A stretch of DNA of 17,418 bases from JAJFTV01 sp964426355 (GTDB taxonomy: Bacteria; Chloroflexota; Anaerolineae; Anaerolineales; Anaerolineaceae): positions 1 through 17,418 of the forward strand of contig CAYRRA010000092.1 of NCBI GenBank assembly GCA_964426355.1. Reading direction: 5' to 3'. Positions 1 to 6,255 of the stretch are shown here, in pieces (position 1 is the stretch's first letter; each line of letters opens with the position of its first letter). A model generated the notes under the pieces. The model made no database searches. It saw only the letters and a list, made by a program, of their open reading frames with translations, and was not told where the DNA came from. Position numbers and translations under genes: made by a program.

Positions 1-1
1 A

Positions 2-565
2 ACCCCCGCCGATGAGGCATATCACATTTACAAGCATCAATTCAAAGTGCCCTTCGTGTGCGGATGCCGCAACCTGGGTGAAGCCATGCGCCGCATTGGC
101 GAAGGGGCGGCGATGATCCGCACCAAGGGCGAAGCCGGCACCGGTGATGTGGTTGAGGCAGTCCGCCATGCGCGCACCGTGCTGGGCGCCATCCACCAGC
201 TTCAGAACATGCCCGATGAAGAGGTGATGGCGTATGCCAAAGAAATTGGCGCGCCTTACGAACTGCTGCTGGAAACCCGCCGCCTGGGACGCATGCCGGT
301 GGTGAACTTTGCTGCTGGCGGTGTGGCTACCCCGGCGGACGCTGCGATGATGATGCAACTCGGCGTGGATGGCGTCTTTGTGGGTTCGGGTATCTTTAAA
401 TCCGGCGATCCCGCCCGGCGCGCAGCAGCCATCGTTAAAGCCGTTACACACTATCAAGACGCCGGTATCCTGGCGGAAGTCAGCCGCAACCTGGGCGAGC
501 CTATGGTCGGGCGGCAGATTTCCAGCATCCCTGAAAGTGAACTCATCGCAGACCGCGGCTGGTAA
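2..565 (+). CDS. pdxS: pyridoxal 5'-phosphate synthase lyase subunit PdxS (3' part)
   Basis: This is the C-terminal 187 residues of PdxS (Pdx1/SNZ), the subunit that builds the pyridoxal phosphate ring from ribose 5-phosphate, glyceraldehyde 3-phosphate and ammonia. The reading frame is open to the window edge, so about 107 N-terminal residues, judged from the usual length near 294, lie outside. The phosphate-binding segment RTKGEAGTG is intact; its lysine (fragment residue 42) matches the second catalytic lysine, Lys149 of the Bacillus enzyme. PVVNFAAGGVATPADA and GVFVGSGIFKS, typical of the C-terminal half of the (beta/alpha)8 barrel, follow. The protein ends in ERGW-like DRGW, as in the family. 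Three bases separate the stop from pdxT, so the pair is almost certainly co-translated. Identification is near certain. Confidence 0.97.
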   Translation, partial: TPADEAYHIYKHQFKVPFVCGCRNLGEAMRRIGEGAAMIRTKGEAGTGDVVEAVRHARTVLGAIHQLQNMPDEEVMAYAKEIGAPYELLLETRRLGRMPVVNFAAGGVATPADAAMMMQLGVDGVFVGSGIFKSGDPARRAAAIVKAVTHYQDAGILAEVSRNLGEPMVGRQISSIPESELIADRGW

Positions 566-568
566 CCC

Positions 569-1147
569 ATGAAAATCGGCGTACTGGCGCTGCAAGGCGC
601 ATTTGCAGAGCATGAAACCATGCTCAAAGGATTGGGCGTGCAGACCGTGCAGGTGCGGTTACCCGAGCAACTGGAAGGATTGGATGGGTTGATTCTCCCT
701 GGTGGGGAATCAACCACCATCGGCAAGCTGATGCTGGACTACAACCTGCTGGAACCGCTGCGTGTTTTTGGTGAGACCAGAGCCATCTGGGGCACCTGCG
801 CCGGGGCGATCCTACTCTCGCGAGATATTCACCGTGATCAGCCGTTGTTGTGTTTGATGGATATCGTCATTGCTCGTAACGCCTTTGGCAGGCAGGTGGA
901 CAGCTTTTCAGTTGATTTGCAGATCCCCTGCCTGAGCAGCAATGGCAACCATGCCGCGCCGTACCATGCGGTATTCATCCGTGCGCCACTAATTGAAGCA
1001 GTTCATGGTGATGCGGTTGTGCTTGCTGAGTTGCCAAATGGTAAAATAATAGCAGCCCAACAAAGGCATTTGCTGGCGACATCCTTTCATCCGGAATTGA
1101 CCGGGGATGATCGCTTCCATCGTTATTTTTTGGAGCAGGTTGTATAG
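569..1147 (+). CDS. pdxT: pyridoxal 5'-phosphate synthase glutaminase subunit PdxT
   Basis: PdxT (Pdx2/SNO) hydrolyses glutamine and channels ammonia to PdxS in the PLP synthase complex in the cytoplasm. The 192 residues are a full-length class I glutaminase. The nucleophile is Cys77 in GTCAGA, and the partner residues are His174 and Glu176 in FHPELT. The oxyanion region LPGGEST (residues 43-49) and the N-terminal motif GVLALQGAFAEH are both typical. The ATG follows the pdxS stop after three bases. The stop codon TAG (1145-1147) overlaps the proposed ATA start of the next gene by the pattern ATAG. The presence of pdxST means the cell makes B6 by the DXP-independent route. Confidence 0.97.
   Translation: MKIGVLALQGAFAEHETMLKGLGVQTVQVRLPEQLEGLDGLILPGGESTTIGKLMLDYNLLEPLRVFGETRAIWGTCAGAILLSRDIHRDQPLLCLMDIVIARNAFGRQVDSFSVDLQIPCLSSNGNHAAPYHAVFIRAPLIEAVHGDAVVLAELPNGKIIAAQQRHLLATSFHPELTGDDRFHRYFLEQVV
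1132..1146 (+). promoter_or_regulatory. ribosome binding site and ATA start junction
   Basis: GGAG at 1132-1135 lies eight bases before ATA 1144-1146, which shares two bases with the pdxT stop TAG (1145-1147). The layout is that of a standard ATGA translational-coupling junction with ATA in place of ATG. It decides the start of the downstream gene; the alternatives are CTG 1174 and TTG 1231, and TTG 1231 has no purine-rich site before it. Confidence 0.5.
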
Positions 1148-2091
1148 AATTTCGCAAACCCGAATGGCGTGACCTGGTTACGCTTTACCGCTACCGAAAC
1201 CGGGCGGTCTGGCTGGACAGTGCCCTCTATTTGACGCGTGGCAGCCCGATCGGTTTTTCCGCCCTGCTCTCGCACCTTAACCCGCACAATGGAATCTTTA
1301 CCGGCATAGCTTCCCACGGACGTGAAGAGATACCCGTCATCGGGCAGGTGAAATGCGTTGAAGGTCGGCGCAGTGCCCACCTGACGTTTTTACTGCCCGA
1401 TGATGCCGCACAGTCACCTGCCCTGCCCCTGCTGCTGGATAACCTGGCTGTCAAATCTGGGGAGTGGGGGGCGATGGGTATTCTGGCAGAGGTGGAAGAA
1501 ACCAGCCTCTTTTTTGAAAGCCTGCGGCGGACAGGTTATTCGGTGTATGGCTGGCAGCGAGTTTACCAGGTACCTTTCACCGGCACGTATCATGAGAACC
1601 AGTCTGATTTGTGGAGATTTGCCACACCAATGGATGAAATCCCGATCCGCCAGTTGTTCCAGGCGCTTGTCCCTCCCTTGGCGCAGGCTGCCGACCCACT
1701 GCCTGCCGGGCGTTTGTTTGGTCTGGTTCACCGTGACAAAGGGCAGCTCCTTGCCTATGTGGAGAGCGTGTACGGTCCAGACGGCATCTTTTTGCGACCC
1801 TTGATTCACCCTGATATTGATCGGGTAAGCGCATTGATCAGCGGTCTTGAGGGTTATTTGCTGCCGCTTTTAGGGCGCCGAGTGTACCTGGCGGTACGGT
1901 CACACCAGGCATGGCTGGAGAGCTCGATTGCATCCATTACCCAACAATCCAACCGTCGCCAGGCGCTGATGGTGAAATACCTTTCATCCTTGCAGCGCGT
2001 TCCCGTAACCCCGGTGCACCGCTCGGTGATCGAAGAAACTGGTGCTGAGCCATCTGCACCGCCGATGACGCGGCGGGTGACGAAACCATAA
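1144..2091 (+). CDS. GNAT-like hypothetical protein, probable ATA start
   Basis: The product is not recognised with certainty. It resembles divergent GNAT acetyltransferase-like proteins common in Chloroflexota: a segment with GIASHGREEIPVIGQV, a conserved-looking AHLTFLLPDD strand, then GAMGILAEVEETSLFFESL followed by RRTGYSVYGWQRVYQVP, the usual end of a GNAT domain. A second, weaker half follows to about residue 270, and the tail is low in structure. No clear acetyl-CoA pyrophosphate loop (Q/RxxGxG/A) is visible, so activity is doubtful. The frame is open back to a stop at 1108-1110 and contains no ATG, GTG or TTG before TTG 1231. TTG 1231 lacks a ribosome site and would cut off the protein-like EFRKPEWRDLVTLYRYR. 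ATA 1144 has GGAG eight bases upstream and overlaps the pdxT stop, giving 315 residues; the TTG start gives 286. Confidence 0.75.
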   Translation: MEFRKPEWRDLVTLYRYRNRAVWLDSALYLTRGSPIGFSALLSHLNPHNGIFTGIASHGREEIPVIGQVKCVEGRRSAHLTFLLPDDAAQSPALPLLLDNLAVKSGEWGAMGILAEVEETSLFFESLRRTGYSVYGWQRVYQVPFTGTYHENQSDLWRFATPMDEIPIRQLFQALVPPLAQAADPLPAGRLFGLVHRDKGQLLAYVESVYGPDGIFLRPLIHPDIDRVSALISGLEGYLLPLLGRRVYLAVRSHQAWLESSIASITQQSNRRQALMVKYLSSLQRVPVTPVHRSVIEETGAEPSAPPMTRRVTKP

Positions 2092-2099
2092 GATTTAAA

Positions 2100-2369
2100 A
2101 TGGACAAAAAAGAGATTGATCGTTCTCTAATTGGAAAAAACACCGAACACACATCACATGCCAGTATTTGCGGGTTTTGTACTCATATTTCAAAAATAAA
2201 ACGCAGGTATTGCAAGGCTTTTGAATACATCCCCGATGAAATCTGGGAAAGATTTGACGATCATACATCTCCATTTCCTGGCGATCATGGCTATTTGTAT
2301 GAATTAGATGATAAGGGGAAGAAAAAAGTAAACAAAAAGCCCGACCGGTTAGGGTCGGGGAAGGGATAA
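2100..2369 (+). CDS. small conserved cysteine-containing hypothetical protein
   Basis: This is an 89-residue protein of unknown function. The core, residues 24-67, carries CGFC (Cys24, Cys27), a third cysteine at 38 in YCKAF, then IPDEIW and DDHTSPFPGDHGYLYE. That pattern of CxxC, C-x-A-F, IPxEI and DH-x(4)-PGD-x-G matches a family of small uncharacterised bacterial proteins as I recall it. The three cysteines and the histidines could bind a metal, but this is inference. It follows the previous stop after eight bases without an obvious Shine-Dalgarno sequence. The gene is clearly more AT-rich than the pdx genes before it. The lysine-rich C-terminus (from about residue 72) is encoded by the sequence that forms the terminator of the convergent dedA gene, so the tail is probably not conserved. 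Confidence 0.7.
   Translation: MDKKEIDRSLIGKNTEHTSHASICGFCTHISKIKRRYCKAFEYIPDEIWERFDDHTSPFPGDHGYLYELDDKGKKKVNKKPDRLGSGKG
2322..2359 (-). terminator. rho-independent terminator of the dedA-family gene
   Basis: The arms CCCGACC (2340-2346) and GGTCGGG (2353-2359) form a perfect 7-bp stem with a six-base loop. Read on the minus strand, the stem is followed by CTTTTTGTTTACTTTTTTC, a T-rich run. There is no T run on the plus side, so it serves the minus-strand gene ending at 2423. It lies inside the last codons of the convergent small gene. Confidence 0.8.
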
Positions 2370-2422
2370 GACAGTTTATTAAATGGGGTTAACGAGCCAG
2401 ACGGATGGATGTTTTCTGAGTG

Positions 2423-3082
2423 CTATTTTTTGGATGGACTCTCAGATTTGCTGAGGTACTTTTTCCGCAAGCGGTAAGCAATAAATACGACCACAGCTGC
2501 AACGCAGACGACAATCACGATATTCTGGTACACGCCGATCCATTCCGCCACGACCTCCCAGCTTGCGCCCAGTAGTCTGCCGGCAAACGAGAGCATAAAA
2601 TTCCACAGCGAAGTCCCCAGGATGGTGAAAAATACAAACTTCACCAGGTTCATCCGCGCCAGACCTGCCGGGATAGAGATCAGGCTGCGCACTATGGGCA
2701 CCATTCGCCCGAAGAAGATCACCCAGTCACCATAGCGTTCAAACCAGTGCAGCGAACGATTAAAATCTTCGTTGGAGATGGTGAAGTATTTACCAAAGCG
2801 GTCAATCAGCCAGCGAATCCGGGCTTCGCCCAACAAACTTCCTAAACCATAGAAAACGAATGCCCCTGCCAATGACCCCAACATCCCCCAGGCGACGACC
2901 CCCAGGATGGAAAAGCGCCCAGTCAGGGTCAGGCTGCCTGCCAGCGGAAGAACAATCTCCGAGGGGATCGGTGGGAAGATGTTTTCCAGGAACATCACCA
3001 GCGTCAACCCCGGATAACCCATTGTGCTGATCACCGACTCTGCCCAGTTCTTAATCAGATCTAATATTTGTCCTAAATTCAT
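2423..3082 (-). CDS. DedA family integral membrane protein
   Basis: This is a DedA/SNARE-associated (VTT domain) inner-membrane protein of 219 residues, the usual family length. Such proteins act in proton-motive-force maintenance, membrane stress and, as shown for some members, lipid flipping; the exact substrate cannot be told here. The N-terminal re-entrant motif is FLENIFPPIPSEIVLP, with Glu33. The family signature FFGRMVPIVRSLISIPAG carries Arg126 and Arg132 and is intact. Several hydrophobic helices follow, the last at about 187-203, with a basic cytoplasmic tail (KKYLSKSESPSKK). The start ATG is preceded by an AG-rich stretch (AGAGAGAATAAGGA). It is a single gene on the minus strand with its own terminator. 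Confidence 0.93.
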   Translation of the reverse strand: MNLGQILDLIKNWAESVISTMGYPGLTLVMFLENIFPPIPSEIVLPLAGSLTLTGRFSILGVVAWGMLGSLAGAFVFYGLGSLLGEARIRWLIDRFGKYFTISNEDFNRSLHWFERYGDWVIFFGRMVPIVRSLISIPAGLARMNLVKFVFFTILGTSLWNFMLSFAGRLLGASWEVVAEWIGVYQNIVIVVCVAAVVVFIAYRLRKKYLSKSESPSKK

Positions 3083-3245
3083 TCCTTATTCTCTCTTTTT
3101 ACATTCGCCAAACGCCGGTGATATGTTTTTTACATCCGATGCGTTTTCCACGCCAACAACCTGTTGAAATGATTCCAGTGTTGTTTCATTGCGGGCGGCG
3201 AATGGTAAAACGGGTTCATTTTAACATGTATTTACCGGAAAAAGA

Positions 3246-3274
3246 AATATAACCTGTTTCAGTCAATGCAGCAA
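3246..3274 (-). promoter_or_regulatory. candidate promoter for the dedA-family gene
   Basis: On the minus strand, TTGCTG (3274-3269) is separated by exactly 17 bases from TATATT (3251-3246). The -10 matches five of six consensus bases and the -35 only three of six. It lies about 165 bases before the ATG at 3082. This is pattern matching only. Confidence 0.25.
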
Positions 3275-3304
3275 TTGCATCTGTTTTTCAAATCCCTGCA
3301 CTGA

Positions 3305-3323
3305 GGTGGGGGTAAATCTTTCA
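3305..3323 (+). repeat. partial copy of the dispersed repeat
   Basis: Nineteen bases here match 6098-6116 at 17 positions by hand count, around the shared core TAAATCTTTCA. It is too short to be independently convincing but lies about 100 bases before a fuller copy. Confidence 0.35.
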
Positions 3324-3411
3324 CAGGGGCGCTCCATCACCCAATCACGAATCCCCTGTCACGGATTACTATACTGCAACGTGCTTTTTTGACAGCCCTT
3401 TTTTCTTTATT

Positions 3412-3469
3412 GGGGTTGGGATAAACCTTTCTTTTTATATACAAACCCAATATTGACGTGATTGCTCTG
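3412..3469 (+). repeat. 58-base dispersed imperfect direct repeat, copy 1
   Basis: This segment aligns without gaps to 6096-6153, with 43 of 58 identical bases by hand count. It begins GGGGT, has a GGATAAA-type core followed by CTTTC and TATATA, and ends with GTGAT and CTG. It lies 243 bases before the R3H ATPase start. It has no coding potential and no terminal inverted repeats that I can see. Confidence 0.55.
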
Positions 3470-3712
3470 AAATCAAATGAACCTGGTCAACAGTGGATGA
3501 TAAAATGAGTTAAAATTAAAGGGAGAGACTTGTTGTTTGTTGTATCAGGCGTTAGCGTGTTTTTGTGCTGGCAGACAGAATGCAAACATCTTTGAGTTGA
3601 ATCATTTTTATCAGTATGTAGCGGTTGGGGCGGGCAATGATGGTAAGACAATGTGAATTGTTCTTCATTGAAGCCAGACCTGACCCTAAGAAAGGCAACA
3701 TCTATAACCATC

Positions 3713-5347
3713 ATGTCGGAAAGACGTATAACCGATGATTTACAGGCACTATTAGACGTTTTACCACAGCATATCGCAAAAGCCGTGAGAGCGGAGGGAA
3801 AAACTGACCATCTTCTCGAAGTGGTGATGGATTTGGGCAGGCTGCCTGTCGCACGATTCACCACCGGCGAGGTTTTGTTAAGCGACCGGGAGAGCACACA
3901 GGAAGATATCGATCACGTGGTGACGCGCATCGGCGATTTTGACGCCGACAACCGAGCCGGTTTAGAGCGCACCCTGCACCGCATTTCTGCCATCCGCAAC
4001 CGGCGCGGCAGTATCGTCGGGCTGACCTGTCGGGTGGGTCGTGCGGTATATGGCACCATTGACATCATCAAAGACCTGATCGAGTCGGGCAAGAGTGTGC
4101 TGATCCTGGGACGTCCCGGTATTGGCAAAACCACCATGCTGCGCGAAGCTGCGCGTATCCTGGCGGAAAAGAAGCGCGTCATCATCGTGGATACCTCCAA
4201 TGAAATCGGCGGTGATGGCGACGTACGCCACCCCGCCGTGGGGAAAGCGCGCCGGATGCAGGTAGCCATGCCGACCCTTCAGCACGAGGTCATGATCGAG
4301 GCAGTGGAGAACCATAACCCTGAGGTAATCGTCATTGACGAAATCGGACGCGAGCTGGAAGCCGTGGCTGCGCGTACGATTGCCGAGCGCGGCGTTCAAC
4401 TCGTCGGTACAGCGCATGGGCGCACCATGGAAAACCTGCTGATTAACCCCACCCTGTCCGATCTCATCGGTGGGATTGAGTCGGTCACCCTATCGGACGA
4501 GGAAGCGCGCCGCCGCCGTACACAAAAAACCGTGCTGGAGCGCCGTTCACCACCCACCTTTGACGTGCTGATTGAAATTCAAGAACGCGAACACCTGGTC
4601 ATCCACGCTGATGTTTCTGAAGCCGTCGACAACATGGTGCGCGGCATACCGCTTCGCCCTGAAATTCGCTACCGGGACGAAAAAGGCGACGTGCACATTG
4701 AAAAAGCCCCTGCTCAAAGCCGCACCTCGTCCACCTCGCCCGATCAAGGCATGCGCCGGTTAAACGGCAGTGGCTGGCAGCAACGGGAAAGTATTTCGCA
4801 GCGCCGTGTTTTTCAGGAAGAGTCAGGCAGACCCGATGTGGAGGCTTTCCTGCCAGAGGAACCGGCAGGAGAAACCAGGCGCACACTGCGCATCTTCCCT
4901 TACGGTGTGGCGCGCAATCGTTTGATCCAGGCGGTAAAACGCCTGGGTGTTCCAGCCATCATCGAGCGCGAGATGGGCTCATCCGATGTCATGATTACCC
5001 TGCGCACCTATTACCGCAGCCGGCAGCAGGCAGTGCTGGAGGCGGAGAACCGCGCCATGCCCATTTATGTACTGCGCGCCAATACCATCACGCAGATGGA
5101 AAACGCGCTCGCTGAAATGTTCAACCTTTCTGTTGAGCCCGCAGCCAGTAATTGGGAAGACGCCACTCAGAATGCGCAATCTGCCATCGAAGCGGTGCTC
5201 AACGGGCAGCGCTGGATGGATTTACCTCCCGCAACTGCCGCAGTACGGCGTTTGCAGCACGAGATGGCGCGCCAGGCAAACCTGGTCTCTCATTCGTATG
5301 GCAAAGAACCCAACCGGCGCGTTCGGATTTTCAAGGAACAGCCGTAA
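3713..5347 (+). CDS. R3H domain AAA-type ATPase (Ycf45/SpoIIIAA-like)
   Basis: This 544-residue protein joins a RecA/AAA-like ATPase to a C-terminal single-stranded nucleic acid binding R3H domain, the arrangement of cyanobacterial/plastid Ycf45 and relatives. The N-terminal part (1-110) contains LLEVVMDLGRLPVARF, a typical entry to the family. Walker A is GRPGIGKTT (133-141), Walker B is VIVIDE (205-210), and VGTAHG (231-236) is a sensor-like strand. A poorly conserved linker covers about 335-385. A second globular part (391-460) leads to the R3H motif R512-x3-H516 in AVRRLQHEMARQANLVSHSYG. ATG 3713 is preferred: the longer GTG 3653 form adds 20 residues unlike the family, though neither start has a strong ribosome site. 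Its cellular role is unknown; nucleic-acid-linked ATP hydrolysis is the family expectation. tmk follows after 27 bases. Confidence 0.88.
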   Translation: MSERRITDDLQALLDVLPQHIAKAVRAEGKTDHLLEVVMDLGRLPVARFTTGEVLLSDRESTQEDIDHVVTRIGDFDADNRAGLERTLHRISAIRNRRGSIVGLTCRVGRAVYGTIDIIKDLIESGKSVLILGRPGIGKTTMLREAARILAEKKRVIIVDTSNEIGGDGDVRHPAVGKARRMQVAMPTLQHEVMIEAVENHNPEVIVIDEIGRELEAVAARTIAERGVQLVGTAHGRTMENLLINPTLSDLIGGIESVTLSDEEARRRRTQKTVLERRSPPTFDVLIEIQEREHLVIHADVSEAVDNMVRGIPLRPEIRYRDEKGDVHIEKAPAQSRTSSTSPDQGMRRLNGSGWQQRESISQRRVFQEESGRPDVEAFLPEEPAGETRRTLRIFPYGVARNRLIQAVKRLGVPAIIEREMGSSDVMITLRTYYRSRQQAVLEAENRAMPIYVLRANTITQMENALAEMFNLSVEPAASNWEDATQNAQSAIEAVLNGQRWMDLPPATAAVRRLQHEMARQANLVSHSYGKEPNRRVRIFKEQP

Positions 5348-5374
5348 CGCATTTCAAAAAAAGAGAGCAACTCA

Positions 5375-6010
5375 ATGTTCATTTCTTTGGAAGGACCTGA
5401 AGGCGGTGGAAAGTCGTCGCATGTCAAACCACTGGTAGATTTTCTCAGGCAGCGCGGCTGCCAGGTTTGTGCCACTTATGAACCCGGCGGTACCCGCATC
5501 AGCGACCAGGTGCGCGACATTCTCAAGAATATCGAGAACACCGAGATGCACCCGCGCACAGAAATCCTGTTATTTTGTGCTGCCCGGGCGCAGCTTGTTG
5601 AGCAGGTAATTCAGCCCGCCCTGGCACAGGGTGCCGTGGTCATCAGTGACCGCTATGCCGATTCCACCCTGGCGTATCAAGGTTACGGGCATGGCGTTGA
5701 CCTTTCTGTTTTGCGCCAGTTGCTCAATTTTGCCACGGGAAACCGTATGCCCGACTTTACCTTGCTGCTGGATATTGAAACCGATATGGGTTTGAACCGT
5801 AAACGCGCCCAGGCAGCGGATTGGAACCGTTTTGAGGATTATGAGCTTGAATTTCACCGGCGCGTCAGGGATGGATACCTCGAACTAGCCGCGCAAGAAC
5901 CCAATCGGTGGAAACGGATTGATGCCAGCCAGGTGTGGGGTGTGGTGCAAGACAGCCTGCAAAAAGCGATTCTGGAACGCCTGGACGAAGCAGGCTTCGT
6001 TTTGAAATAG
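5375..6010 (+). CDS. tmk: thymidylate kinase (dTMP kinase)
   Basis: Tmk phosphorylates dTMP to dTDP in the cytoplasm, an essential step toward dTTP. The 211 residues match the usual length. The P-loop is GPEGGGKSS (7-15). EPGGT (36-40) is the dTMP-binding loop, RTEILLFCAARAQ (61-73) is the conserved helix, and SDRYADSTLAYQG (91-103) carries the DRY motif. The LID region has RKRAQAADWNRFE. AGAGAG seven to eight bases before the ATG is a good ribosome site. It is probably co-transcribed with the R3H ATPase upstream. Confidence 0.96.
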   Translation: MFISLEGPEGGGKSSHVKPLVDFLRQRGCQVCATYEPGGTRISDQVRDILKNIENTEMHPRTEILLFCAARAQLVEQVIQPALAQGAVVISDRYADSTLAYQGYGHGVDLSVLRQLLNFATGNRMPDFTLLLDIETDMGLNRKRAQAADWNRFEDYELEFHRRVRDGYLELAAQEPNRWKRIDASQVWGVVQDSLQKAILERLDEAGFVLK

Positions 6011-6038
6011 AGCCCTGTCTATCTGCAGGGGGTTAGGT

Positions 6039-6060
6039 CAGAAAGAAAAAGGTCTTTCTG
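6039..6060 (+). terminator. weak terminator-like hairpin after tmk
   Basis: CAGAAAGA (6039-6046) and TCTTTCTG (6053-6060) form an 8-bp AT-rich stem with a six-base loop. The sequence after it, GCATTCTTTAAAATTT, is only partly T-rich. A second GC-rich hairpin, CCCGCCC/GGGCGGG at 6077-6092, follows. The pair could end the tmk transcript, but neither is a classic terminator. Confidence 0.4.
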
Positions 6061-6095
6061 GCATTCTTTAAAATTTCCCGCCCTGGGGCGGGGTA

Positions 6096-6153
6096 GGGGT
6101 GTGGATAAATCTTTCATTTGATATATACAACCGATTTAGATGTGATAACCCTG
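6096..6153 (+). repeat. 58-base dispersed imperfect direct repeat, copy 2
   Basis: Gapless match to 3412-3469 (43 of 58 bases). Here it directly follows the GC-rich hairpin at 6077-6092 and lies 102 bases before the lipoprotein start. Both full copies sit on the same strand, upstream of genes and outside coding sequence. Confidence 0.55.
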
Positions 6154-6180
6154 TTTCTCGTACTCACGTTAATTAATTTT

Positions 6181-6205
6181 TAACAATTTCAAGGTACAAT
6201 TGTTA
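6181..6205. promoter_or_regulatory. inverted repeat with candidate -10 element before the lipoprotein gene
   Basis: TAACAATT (6181-6188) and AATTGTTA (6198-6205) are perfect 8-bp inverted arms around a nine-base spacer. TACAAT (6195-6200), five of six bases of a -10 consensus, overlaps the right arm; no good -35 is visible. The position, 50 bases before the ATG and overlapping a possible promoter, suits a repressor operator. This is inference. Confidence 0.35.
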
Positions 6206-6255
6206 TTTATTCACCTGGATATGCCAGGGAAACCACAGTAGAAAAGGAATAACGT

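Larger units (their letters stand above)
3083..3712. other. 630-base intergenic region without a credible gene
   Basis: The region separates the divergent dedA-like gene and the R3H ATPase gene. It holds the candidate dedA promoter, a 58-base repeat copy (3412-3469), a shorter related segment (3305-3323) and a spaced inverted pair ACAGGGG/CCCCTGT (3323-3329 and 3353-3359). Base composition is AT-rich and uneven. A GTG at 3653 extends the downstream frame by 20 residues that look non-coding. No RNA gene was recognised. Confidence 0.6.

Noticed and set aside
3323..3359. Inverted pair ACAGGGG/CCCCTGT as a terminator or operator
   Set aside because: Arms of 7 bp with a 23-base loop, no T run and no gene ending nearby.
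3530..3598. Possible 22-residue hydrophobic peptide from TTG 3530 after GGGAGAG
   Set aside because: Too short to support, rare start codon and no comparison possible; could be chance.
3653..3712. GTG start extending the R3H ATPase by 20 residues
   Set aside because: The extra residues do not resemble the family N-terminus and there is no ribosome site; ATG 3713 fits better, though its own ribosome site is also weak.
3083..3712. Small RNA or riboswitch in the large intergenic region
   Set aside because: No conserved riboswitch core or strong structured stretch with a terminator was recognised on either strand.
3487..3897. Minus-strand frame of 136 codons before and over the R3H ATPase start
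   Set aside because: Its 5' half is the antisense of a well-supported gene and the rest is low-complexity, non-protein-like sequence.
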